The notes below the pieces were generated by a model that did not search any database, was not told the DNA's origin, and saw only the letters and a program-made list of their open reading frames with translations. A stretch of 40,431 bases of DNA, from positions 1 to 40,431 of the forward strand of contig JAGBMX010000153.1 in NCBI GenBank assembly GCA_017634675.1, in the 5' to 3' direction. Positions 9,006-16,735 of the stretch are shown one piece after another. Both the position numbers and the translations under genes were made by a program. The DNA is from Selenomonadaceae bacterium (GTDB lineage: Bacteria; Bacillota; Negativicutes; Selenomonadales; Selenomonadaceae). Positions within the stretch are counted from its first letter, which is position 1. Every line of letters starts with the position of its first letter.

Positions 9006-10311
9006 TTGCGGCGCCAGCTTTTTAAAAGGGGCTTTGTTTAAAGATACACGCTTGGTTAAAAAAACACAGCAAACGGCTCCGGCTGTCAACACAAATGATT
9101 TGCGCGCGCCAACTCAAATTAATCGTCTTATAAAAGCGGTCAGGTCTATGTTTCGCGAATTGGCTCATGGACACAGTGAAGTTGTTCTTGGCATATCCAA
9201 TGAAATGCACGGTTTTATTTTAACTGACGAAGAGGGTACGCCTTATACAGATTATGTGTCGTGGCAGAAGGAGTTTGGCAAATTTCCTTTAGCAGGGAAA
9301 GATGGAATAACGGCGTTGCAAATGCTTGCTGATGAAAAATATTGTCAGGATATCAAAAAAACAGGTATGCCGTTACGCTCCGGTCTGCCTAATGTAAATC
9401 TGCTCTATTTACGGTATAACTTCAATTGGGCTAAAAACAAGAAAATGTTGCGTTTTTTTACCTTGGGAGATTTTATTATATTCGCATTATCTGGGAAAGT
9501 CAGTTGTTGTCACCCTTCCAATGCTGCCGCTACCGGTTTGATGAACTTAGATACCGGCGCTTGGAATGAAACATTGGTTTCACTGACAGCTGGTTCTCAA
9601 ATACAGTTTCCGGATATATGTGTTACGGGAATATCTTTTGATTTTGAAGGTATACATGTTTACGCTTTACCCGCGATAGGGGATCAACAGGCGTCGCTCC
9701 TTGGCGCCGGGCTAAAGGATAAAAATGAAATATCCTTTAATCTGGGGACAGGCGCTCAGGTGAGTTGCTTGATTGATGATTTGAAATATTCTCCTAGTTA
9801 CCAAATTCGTCCATATTTTGGCAATAAATATATAAAGACCATTCCACATTTACCATCGGGACGAGCTTTAAATGTATATTTTCGCTTTATAAAAGAAGTA
9901 GTCGCTAAGTTTTCTCCCGAGATTGATGATAACGTAATTTGGCAATGGATTTTGGAGAGTGTAAAAACAAGCAAAGTTTCCGCTATGAAATGCGATTTGA
10001 GCTTTTTTGACAATCCACTGACGGACAAAACCAAGGGCGGCATCGAGGATATAGGAGAATATGATTTCAATGTGGGAAATCTTTTCGGGACCGTATTTAG
10101 GCAGATGGTTGATAATTTTATGAAGGCAGCCCGAATCATAATGCCGGATGATTGTAATCCTAAAAAGATTGTGTTCTCAGGTGGAATAGCAAGAAAAATT
10201 TCATTTATAAGGAATGAAATTTTGAAGAATTTTGATGCTGACATTGAAAGCAGTATGGGAAAAGACGAGACTTTTTACGGTTTGGCGCAGTATGCAAAAG
10301 AGCAAGGGTAG
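8986..10311 (+). CDS. FGGY-family carbohydrate kinase
   Basis: This 441-residue ASKHA-fold sugar kinase has an N-terminal phosphate-1 loop (ITIDCGASFLKGAL), NEMHGFIL near residue 70 at the sugar site, GDQQASLLGAG near residue 231, NLGTGAQ near 253 (phosphate-2) and an FSGGIARK adenosine segment near 390. The GDxQAS pattern and overall layout resemble sedoheptulokinases and related ketose kinases, but I cannot fix the substrate. The start overlaps the cyclase gene by 20 bases, which strongly suggests the two act in one pathway. The kinase may phosphorylate the ketose that the cyclase closes. That functional link is inference. Confidence 0.8.
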   Translation: MNIITIDCGASFLKGALFKDTRLVKKTQQTAPAVNTNDLRAPTQINRLIKAVRSMFRELAHGHSEVVLGISNEMHGFILTDEEGTPYTDYVSWQKEFGKFPLAGKDGITALQMLADEKYCQDIKKTGMPLRSGLPNVNLLYLRYNFNWAKNKKMLRFFTLGDFIIFALSGKVSCCHPSNAAATGLMNLDTGAWNETLVSLTAGSQIQFPDICVTGISFDFEGIHVYALPAIGDQQASLLGAGLKDKNEISFNLGTGAQVSCLIDDLKYSPSYQIRPYFGNKYIKTIPHLPSGRALNVYFRFIKEVVAKFSPEIDDNVIWQWILESVKTSKVSAMKCDLSFFDNPLTDKTKGGIEDIGEYDFNVGNLFGTVFRQMVDNFMKAARIIMPDDCNPKKIVFSGGIARKISFIRNEILKNFDADIESSMGKDETFYGLAQYAKEQG

Positions 10312-10327
10312 TTAGAAGGAGACCATT

Positions 10328-11941
10328 ATGGCAAAGAAAGTAAAATTACTAGATTGTACTTTACGGGACGGTGCCTATATCAACAACTCAAAATTTGGCG
10401 CTCCTGCCATTAAGGGTATTATCAAGAAGATGCAGGATGCGGATATTGATATAATCGAATGCGGTTGGCTAAAAGATGCGCCGCATGAGGAAGGCAGTTC
10501 TTATTATCATGTGCCGAGCGATATGGAACAATATCTTCTCGATTACAACGACCGCTCAACTTATGTTGCCATGATTGATTGGGATCGTTATGACACTTCT
10601 GTTTTACCAAAATGCGACCACAGATCCATTAACGCCGTCAGAGTGGTATTTCCTCGGGGTAAAGCTAAAGATGGAATGGAAGTGGGCGAAAAGATTAGGG
10701 AAAAAGGCTATCAGGTTTATTTGCAAGCCGCAAATACTCTCGGTTATTCAGACGAAGAACTAGACAATCTTATTAAGTTCGCCAATAGATTTAAACCGGT
10801 CGCTCTGTCAGTAGTAGATACATTCGGGGCTATGTATTTTGAAGACCTTGAACATATTGTAACTTATCTTGACCAAAGGTTAGATACTTCTATTCAGTTG
10901 GGGTTTCATTCGCATAACAACAAGCAACTGTCTTTTGCATTGACCATGCAATTTGTGGAACTTTTAGAGAACAGTAAGCGTTGTGTCGTGGTAGATGCCA
11001 GTCTGTCCGGTATGGGACGCGGCGCCGGCAATGCGACCACCGAATTGGTGGCGAACTACTTAAACGAGAAGCAACACGGCAATTACGATATGAACGCTAT
11101 TTTGGACGCTATTGATATTTACATTGACGGCATTAGAGAGAAGTACAGTTGGGGTTATTCCACACCTTATTTTATCGCCGGTATGTATCAATGTCATGTA
11201 AACAATATTGCATATTTGCGTAAAAATCACCGTACAAACGCTAGGGATATGCGAAACATAATTTCTTCCATGAGCGTGGAGGAACGGCGTCACTATGACT
11301 ACGATTTGCTGGAACAACGGTATATGGAAAACCAGAATTGCCAGATTGATGATGAAGAAGCAATGGACAATCTAAAGAAAGAATTTAAAAACAGAAAGAT
11401 ATTGCTCTTGGCTCCGGGAAAATCCATAAACGATTGCGAAGAAAAGGTAAAGTCCTTTATAAAAGAAAAAAAGCCGGTGGTTATTGGAGTAAACGCCATT
11501 AATACCAGATATGACTATGATTACATATTTTTTGTAAATCATATTAGATACGATTACGCCAAGGAAGCTTACGGTGAGATCTTTGCGCAGGTTAATAAGA
11601 TTGTGCTTTCCAACATTCATACGAAAGCCGAAGGAAAAGAGCTGATTGTTAATTTCAATCACGCTATAAAGCGCGGATGGGAGCATTTTGACAATGCGGT
11701 AATTTGCGCTTTGAGATTTTTAGGACGGGTAGGCGTTGATGATGTGGCTTTGGCGGGATTTGACGGGTTTAAGACTATGTACAACGAAAGCTATGCGGAT
11801 CCATCTTTGCCGACGCTTAATCCTAATAACAAATGGGATGAGCTAAACGCAGAGATCAAAGATATGTTTAGGGATGTGAAGCTTTCTTTAGGCGAGAAGA
11901 TGAAAATTGAATTTGTGACGGACAGTATTTTTGATATATAG
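10328..11941 (+). CDS. HMGL/DmpG-type aldolase with an additional C-terminal Rossmann-like domain
   Basis: Residues 1-about 290 are a pyruvate-family TIM-barrel aldolase or acyltransferase domain: the DCTLRDGAY signature at residues 9-17, divalent-metal GFHSHNN near residue 197 and GMGRGAGNA near residue 230. Enzymes of this class join pyruvate or an acyl-CoA to an aldehyde, or cleave the product. Residues about 350-537 form a second domain beginning KILLLAPGKSIND, with VIGVNAIN and DVALAGFDGF segments. This resembles the MptE/DUF115-type Rossmann domain seen in some sugar-modification proteins; the match is by eye. A strong AAGGAG site precedes the ATG and the gene starts 16 bases after the kinase. 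Its place beside TPP, cyclase and kinase genes suggests it builds or processes the same sugar skeleton. Confidence 0.75.
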   Translation: MAKKVKLLDCTLRDGAYINNSKFGAPAIKGIIKKMQDADIDIIECGWLKDAPHEEGSSYYHVPSDMEQYLLDYNDRSTYVAMIDWDRYDTSVLPKCDHRSINAVRVVFPRGKAKDGMEVGEKIREKGYQVYLQAANTLGYSDEELDNLIKFANRFKPVALSVVDTFGAMYFEDLEHIVTYLDQRLDTSIQLGFHSHNNKQLSFALTMQFVELLENSKRCVVVDASLSGMGRGAGNATTELVANYLNEKQHGNYDMNAILDAIDIYIDGIREKYSWGYSTPYFIAGMYQCHVNNIAYLRKNHRTNARDMRNIISSMSVEERRHYDYDLLEQRYMENQNCQIDDEEAMDNLKKEFKNRKILLLAPGKSINDCEEKVKSFIKEKKPVVIGVNAINTRYDYDYIFFVNHIRYDYAKEAYGEIFAQVNKIVLSNIHTKAEGKELIVNFNHAIKRGWEHFDNAVICALRFLGRVGVDDVALAGFDGFKTMYNESYADPSLPTLNPNNKWDELNAEIKDMFRDVKLSLGEKMKIEFVTDSIFDI

Positions 11942-12020
11942 ATATGAATATGCATATATATGCTTAGTTTACATGGAGTTTTGTTTTATTGATAGTTATC
12001 TGATAGGTAGGAGAGAGTAT

Positions 12021-12761
12021 GTGAAAAGGTTTAACGATAAGGTGGCTTTGGTATTGGGAGGTTCCTCGGGCATAGGTGGTGCTACGGCTGAGATTCTTGC
12101 CCAAGAAGGCGCAAAAGTAATTATAGCTGCACGGAATGAAATTAGAGGCGGGGAAAAGGCAAAAGAAATCATTAGTTCGGGTGGAAAAGCGTGTTTTTTT
12201 CCCTGCGATGTTGCTGATAGCAAGTCTGTTATCAAATTACAAACATTTATTAGAGAACAATATTGCTGCTTAGATGTATTATTCAATAGTGCTGGCATAT
12301 TATTGACTGGAAATCTAGATGAGTTAACGGAAGATGAGTGGGACAAGGTTTATGAGGTTAACACTAAAGGAATGATGCGAGTGGCCAAAGCATTCATGCC
12401 AATGCTGGAGGAAAGTTGTGGGACTATGCTTAATAACTGCTCTATAAACGGTATCCACAGCTATATTAAAGGGAAAAGAAGTTATATGTATGCCACATCT
12501 AAATCGGCAGCTATACAGTTTACTAGATATTTGGCTAAGAATTATGCGCCCAAGGTGAGGGTTAATGCATTGTGTCCAGGAATAACCGTCACAAATCTTT
12601 TCACCAACAGAGATTTTTCTCGTTTTCAGAATGTCAATTTGTTGAACCGTATGGCAACCCCTGAGGAAATAGCCAAGGTAGCCGTATTCCTGTTGTCAGA
12701 CGATGCATCGTTTGTCGTTGGTTCTGTAATAGTGGCTGATGGCGGCGAAACTATAGCGTAA
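12021..12761 (+). CDS. Short-chain dehydrogenase/reductase (SDR)
   Basis: This is a classical SDR of 246 residues. The cofactor motif is GGSSGIG near residue 13, NSAG sits near the NNAG position, the catalytic Ser is in NNCSINGI and YATSK supplies the Tyr/Lys pair. The C-terminus follows the usual SDR pattern, with MATPEEIAKVAVFLLSDDA and then a VADGGE close. I chose the GTG at 12021 because AGGAG lies 7 bases upstream; the frame is open further 5' to about 11931, but that stretch looks non-coding. It probably reduces a keto group on the sugar or cyclitol intermediate made by the preceding genes. Substrate unknown. Confidence 0.85.
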   Translation: MKRFNDKVALVLGGSSGIGGATAEILAQEGAKVIIAARNEIRGGEKAKEIISSGGKACFFPCDVADSKSVIKLQTFIREQYCCLDVLFNSAGILLTGNLDELTEDEWDKVYEVNTKGMMRVAKAFMPMLEESCGTMLNNCSINGIHSYIKGKRSYMYATSKSAAIQFTRYLAKNYAPKVRVNALCPGITVTNLFTNRDFSRFQNVNLLNRMATPEEIAKVAVFLLSDDASFVVGSVIVADGGETIA

Positions 12762-12799
12762 CATCTCCGAAATTGAAATACGTGTAAAAATGAGTAGGA

Positions 12800-12898
12800 G
12801 TGAAAGCTTATTTAGGACATACTTATAAACTCCACCAGCATACCATAGTGACCATTATTGATTTGCCTGATGTGGATAGTTTATCGAATGTGTTGTAA
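12800..12898 (+). other. Short open frame in the SDR/epimerase gap, possible gene remnant
   Basis: The 148 bases between the SDR and the epimerase hold a 32-codon frame starting GTG at 12800 and ending in TAA at 12896-12898. The peptide begins MKAYLGHTYKLHQHT. It has no recognisable domain, and its purine run abuts the start codon, so translation is doubtful. It could be the tail of a deleted gene. Nothing else is seen in this gap. Confidence 0.2.
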
Positions 12899-12909
12899 GA
12901 GGCAATTAG

Positions 12910-13857
12910 ATGAATACGAACAAGATAAAATCCGCAGTCCTGACGGGTCCTACCGGGGTTCTTGGCACAGCGTTGGTGAAGAAACTGGCAGATGTTGGAG
13001 TGGAAACTTTTGCGGCCTGTCATCCGGGTTCTCTCAAGAATGATTTTATTCTAAAGCATCCTCGTATACATAAGGTTGAATGTGATATTGAAGATATAGG
13101 TAGGTTACCGAAACTTATTGGTAGACACGTGGATGCTTTTTTTCACTTTGCTTGGACGGGTACACAGAAAAATAGCAATCGCATGGATATGTATTTGCAG
13201 AATACCAATGTAAAATATGCCTTGGACACGGTTCATGCGGCTAAGAGACTTGAATGCAAAGTCTATGTAGGGGCAGGTAGTCAAGCGGAGTATGGGTATG
13301 TTGACGGGATTATCCATCCAGATACTCCAGTGAAGCCTATTAGTGGCTATGGCATGGCAAAGCTTTGCGCAGGGCAAATGACTAGGGCCATTTGCCATGA
13401 ATTCGGTATCCGCCATATCTGGCCTAGAATTATCAGCGTTTATGGAGAAAATGACGGAGCAAAGACTCTAATTAGTACCCTTATCCGTACTTTGCAAAAG
13501 GGAGAAAGTCCCATGGTTACGGATGGAGAACAAATGTGGGACTACCTTTATGCCGATGATGCCGCAGAAGCACTTTATCTGATGGCTGAAAATGGCAGGG
13601 ATGGGGCTATATATGTACTGGGAAGTGGTCAGACTCGTAAATTGAAGGCTTTTATGATGGATATTAGAGATGCTGTTAACAAAAATATACCACTAGGATT
13701 GGGGAAAGTGCCTTATTTACCTGATCAGGTCATGCATCTGGAGGCGGATATTGCAAGTCTTACAAGAGATACAGGATGGCAACCTCGCACAGATTTCGCC
13801 ACAGGCATTCATAAAATGCTTACAGCTATGCGTTCGGATAGGGAAACAAACCAATGA
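12910..13857 (+). CDS. NAD(P)-dependent nucleotide-sugar epimerase/reductase (extended SDR)
   Basis: This 315-residue extended SDR has the N-terminal GPTGVLG (GxxGxxG) motif at residues 13-19 and catalytic YGMAK (YxxxK) near residue 149. The C-terminus holds the TGWQP segment common to sugar epimerases, shortly before the end. The family includes the CDP-abequose and CDP-paratose synthases and the YerF reductase, which complete CDP-3,6-dideoxyhexose synthesis; with rfbFGH upstream that is the most likely type of role. Which ketosugar it reduces or epimerises cannot be told. AGAGG lies 7 bases before the ATG. It is the last gene before a 135-base gap and the switch to transferase genes. Confidence 0.82.
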   Translation: MNTNKIKSAVLTGPTGVLGTALVKKLADVGVETFAACHPGSLKNDFILKHPRIHKVECDIEDIGRLPKLIGRHVDAFFHFAWTGTQKNSNRMDMYLQNTNVKYALDTVHAAKRLECKVYVGAGSQAEYGYVDGIIHPDTPVKPISGYGMAKLCAGQMTRAICHEFGIRHIWPRIISVYGENDGAKTLISTLIRTLQKGESPMVTDGEQMWDYLYADDAAEALYLMAENGRDGAIYVLGSGQTRKLKAFMMDIRDAVNKNIPLGLGKVPYLPDQVMHLEADIASLTRDTGWQPRTDFATGIHKMLTAMRSDRETNQ

Positions 13858-13992
13858 TAAGTTATAGAATACAGTAGTATTATTAACGATATGTATGAGA
13901 AAAATTGAAATATGTTACAGAGCGTATCGAGCATATATATTGTTGCGATATTCTAAACAACATTGTTATCTAAATGGAGCTGAAAACTATTC

Positions 13993-15078
13993 ATGAATAT
14001 TATTAATTGCAGACGGCAAGATTTTTTGAAAATCATAGGCGACAAAAAGGTTATATGTTTTGGTGCGGGGCTTTCTGGTATAACAATGTGTGACTCAATT
14101 CCAAAACTCACAGAATATATTTCTTTCTTTACTGATAATGATGAAAACAAATGGGGAAAATCAGTTAGCTTACAAGGGAAATGTTTTAAGATTGTCTCGT
14201 TAAATAAAGTTGTAAAAAATATAGATCACGATAATTATTGCATCCTAATCACCTCACGATTTTGGGACGAAATAGTTAAACAACTATTCGAGTTTCCTCA
14301 ACTTGATAACGTGGATTGTTATATCTGTTTGCTAATGGAAAACGACAGTGAGACGTTGGTTATAAAATCCTATGGGAAAGAACATATACCTCGAGTGATT
14401 CATTACTTTTGGATGGGGGGTAATCCTCTGCCAGAACTTGCAAGAAAATGCATTGATTCTTGGAAAAGATTTTGCCCTGATTATGAAATTATTTGTTGGA
14501 ATGAATCGAATTATGATATAGAGAAAATTCCTTTATTAAAACAAGCAACAAAAGAAGAATGCTGGAATATAATTAGTGACTATGGTCGTATGGATGTGTT
14601 GTACAATCAAGGCGGAATTTACCTAGATGTAGATGTAGAAATTGTCAAATCTTTTGATGATTTGTTGAAACAAGAAGCCTACATGGGATTTGATAGTTCT
14701 TATATGGTTAATACTGGTCATGGATTCGGAGCAGTAAAAGGCAATGGTCTGATAAAGGAATGCAAGGAAATATATGAAGCAGTAAAAGAAAATGATAACA
14801 TAGAATGGCGAAAATTTTATTCACCTATTTTGACATCTAATGTTTTATGTCGTCATGGATTGAATAAAAACAATAGATTACAAACCATTAAAAATGTAAC
14901 TATCTTTCCCAATGATTATTTTGATCCGATTTTACAACTACCTAGGAAAAGTACGTATTCCGTTCATCATTACGGATCCACATGGAGCATCAAGGAAGAT
15001 ATGCAAGGAATTTGGAAAAATCAACAGGATTATTACCGTCGCTTAAATAAAGATGGACTTATAACTTGGGTGGATTAA
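13993..15078 (+). CDS. GT32-type glycosyltransferase with N-terminal Rossmann-like domain
   Basis: Residues about 17-115 are the small Rossmann-like domain that recurs through this locus: VICFGAGLSG, then an acidic FFTDNDE at the end of the second strand, then a DNYCILITS strand. Residues about 130-340 are a glycosyltransferase with the DXD sugar-binding region of the OCH1/GT32 type: IPRVIHYFWMGG, then YNQGGIYLDVDVE with D212 and D214. This GT probably uses a nucleotide sugar to extend a surface glycan in the cytoplasm. A G6 run at 14415-14420 lies in frame in the WMGG codons. The gene follows a 135-base AT-rich gap, so a new promoter is possible but none is clear. The next gene starts 18 bases downstream after a strong ribosome site. 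Confidence 0.82.
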   Translation: MNIINCRRQDFLKIIGDKKVICFGAGLSGITMCDSIPKLTEYISFFTDNDENKWGKSVSLQGKCFKIVSLNKVVKNIDHDNYCILITSRFWDEIVKQLFEFPQLDNVDCYICLLMENDSETLVIKSYGKEHIPRVIHYFWMGGNPLPELARKCIDSWKRFCPDYEIICWNESNYDIEKIPLLKQATKEECWNIISDYGRMDVLYNQGGIYLDVDVEIVKSFDDLLKQEAYMGFDSSYMVNTGHGFGAVKGNGLIKECKEIYEAVKENDNIEWRKFYSPILTSNVLCRHGLNKNNRLQTIKNVTIFPNDYFDPILQLPRKSTYSVHHYGSTWSIKEDMQGIWKNQQDYYRRLNKDGLITWVD

Positions 15079-15096
15079 AATGTCGAAGGAGAAGAA

Positions 15097-15360
15097 ATGG
15101 ATAACAAACATTCAATCAGAGAAAAAAATCTTGCAATTTTGAAAAAACAATACGGAAAAATTTATCTTTTAGGCAACATTAACTCGTTAAAGTACTTCAT
15201 TAATTATATTGGCGCTAATGTCAACAAATATATCAGTGCAATTCTTGTTCCCAAAGGCACAGTACAGTCTATTTCCTTTAATGGTATTCCAATCAAGGAA
15301 ATAGACTACCCCCCCCACACACACATGTGTTTCTCTCCGATTATCAAGATGGTGCCATAA
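15097..15360 (+). CDS. N-terminal part of a frame-broken radical SAM protein (Rossmann-like domain, first half)
   Basis: This 87-residue product starts after an excellent AAGGAG site, so translation does begin here. It encodes the first half of the locus-wide Rossmann-like domain: IYLLGNINSLKYF (a glycine-poor version of the motif), YISAILVPKG and FNGIPIKEIDYP. The frame then runs through a C8 tract and an AC repeat and stops at 15360. The missing second half of the domain (GAIITGVINDNF onwards) is present in another frame at 15327-16664. One added C, or removal of two, would join them into a 522-residue protein. I therefore treat this as the 5' part of a gene in the off state, or of a sequencing-affected gene, rather than as an independent gene. 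Confidence 0.7.
   Translation: MDNKHSIREKNLAILKKQYGKIYLLGNINSLKYFINYIGANVNKYISAILVPKGTVQSISFNGIPIKEIDYPPHTHMCFSPIIKMVP
15309..15316 (+). repeat. C8 homopolymer at a frame break, followed by an AC repeat
   Basis: Eight consecutive C residues are followed at 15317-15325 by a short alternating AC run. The 5' frame (from 15097) and the 3' frame (through 15327-16664) differ by one position exactly here. With nine or six C the codons would read through into the 3' frame and continue the domain without a gap. This is the expected layout of a slipped-strand phase-variation switch. A read error in the homopolymer is the alternative. Confidence 0.7.
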
Positions 15361-16664
15361 TAACTGGCGTTATTAATGATAATTTTTCCGCCGAAGTTGA
15401 ACAAACTAAACTGGCTAATGAACTTCGCAAGGAAGGGTTTGATAATGTTTTCCCTCTCCGCTCGGTGATGCCACTCTATCCTTTTGACAGGCGAAAATTT
15501 GCTCGAGTAGAAACAATATCTCATCAAGTGGAAGATTACATGGAATATTTTTTTGTTAACAAGCCTTTGTTTCGTTACTTGGAAATTGAAACGGTGAATC
15601 GTTGCAATGGGGAGTGTGGGTTTTGCCCAGTAAATGTTTTCCAAAAGCAGCGCAAATATCACAAGATGAGCAAGGAACTTTTTAAATCTATTATCAATCA
15701 ACTTGCCATCCTTGATTATAGAAGTAATATCGCTCTATTTTCAAATAACGAACCATTTATTGATGAGCGTTTGGGTGAATTCGTTCAATATGCGCGCCAA
15801 AATCTGCCTCATGCAAAGTTGTTTTTGATATCAAACGGGACGCTTATTACCTTAGACAAGTTTAAGTCCATTATACACAATATTGATTGGATTGGTATTG
15901 ATAATTATCTGACTGAACAAATGCCGACGAACATCAAACAATGTGTTGACTATTGTCTTGAACAAGGCATAAGCCATAAAATAAGTTATTTTCAGATAAG
16001 TAAGGATGCCCAAAGGGCTTCGCGGGCAGGAAATAGTCCTAATTCAAAAGTCTTGTACACAACGGAGTTAAAATGCGGACTTCCGTTCATTGATATGGTT
16101 ATCAGACCGGACGGCAAAGTTAGCCTTTGTTGCAATGATGCTTTGGGGGACAACACGTTGGGAGACCTTACCGAACAAACTTTGACCGAGGTTTGGTATG
16201 GTGAAAAATTTCAAAATTATAGAAAATCGTTACAGAGGGGACGCTATTATGTTGATAGTTGCCGCTATTGCAATTTTATGGATGAACATGAATTATGGCA
16301 AAATGGTATAATCTTATACAAAGATAGAGATATGAATTTTCCTGAGCGCATCTTTCCTAAAGGCTTTTTTCCTGTTGAAACGAAATGTTTTATTATGGGA
16401 TGCGGAGATGCGGCATTAAAATTTGCTTCCTATCTTACAAAAGAAGGCGTTAATTGTGAGGGATTTATCGAGAATGAGTATTGTTGTGCTGAAAATGTAG
16501 GAATTTATGATGGTTTAACAATTGAAGAAGCCAAGCAAAGATTCGAAACTGATTTGGGAATTTATATTGTCGATCCCGGATACTATGAAGATGATTTTTT
16601 GTATCTCGTTGCAAATGGTCTCTCAAATATAAAATTTGTGTTTTTGACCGAACACGATTTTTGA
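15327..16664 (+). CDS. Radical SAM/SPASM protein, 3' part of a frame-broken gene, with C-terminal Rossmann-like domain
   Basis: The open frame reads in order: second half of a Rossmann-like domain (GAIITGVINDNF, residues about 9-50), a radical SAM core with C93-x3-C97-x2-C100 (RCNGECGFC) binding the 4Fe-4S cluster, a SPASM-type Cys region (CGLPFID to LCCNDA and CRYCNF) for auxiliary clusters, and a second Rossmann-like domain from about residue 350 (CFIMGCGDAALKF, GIYIVDPGYYEDD). The nominal start is a GTG at 15327 with no ribosome site, so real translation probably comes from 15097 once the C8 tract changes length. The chemistry is unknown; SPASM enzymes in sugar clusters can dehydrogenate, epimerise or otherwise modify sugars or peptides. 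It is followed closely by a second radical SAM gene. Confidence 0.8.
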   Translation: MFLSDYQDGAIITGVINDNFSAEVEQTKLANELRKEGFDNVFPLRSVMPLYPFDRRKFARVETISHQVEDYMEYFFVNKPLFRYLEIETVNRCNGECGFCPVNVFQKQRKYHKMSKELFKSIINQLAILDYRSNIALFSNNEPFIDERLGEFVQYARQNLPHAKLFLISNGTLITLDKFKSIIHNIDWIGIDNYLTEQMPTNIKQCVDYCLEQGISHKISYFQISKDAQRASRAGNSPNSKVLYTTELKCGLPFIDMVIRPDGKVSLCCNDALGDNTLGDLTEQTLTEVWYGEKFQNYRKSLQRGRYYVDSCRYCNFMDEHELWQNGIILYKDRDMNFPERIFPKGFFPVETKCFIMGCGDAALKFASYLTKEGVNCEGFIENEYCCAENVGIYDGLTIEEAKQRFETDLGIYIVDPGYYEDDFLYLVANGLSNIKFVFLTEHDF

Positions 16665-16735
16665 TTGAATTATATACTTTTGTTATTTGGCCTCACTCAT
16701 GGAAGAAAAATTTGTATAAAAAAGGATGTTTGACT

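Noticed and set aside
15310..15330. Separate gene starting at the GTG at 15327
   Set aside because: There is no ribosome site, and the reading frame before it completes the same protein domain begun at 15097, so it is better explained as the 3' part of one gene.
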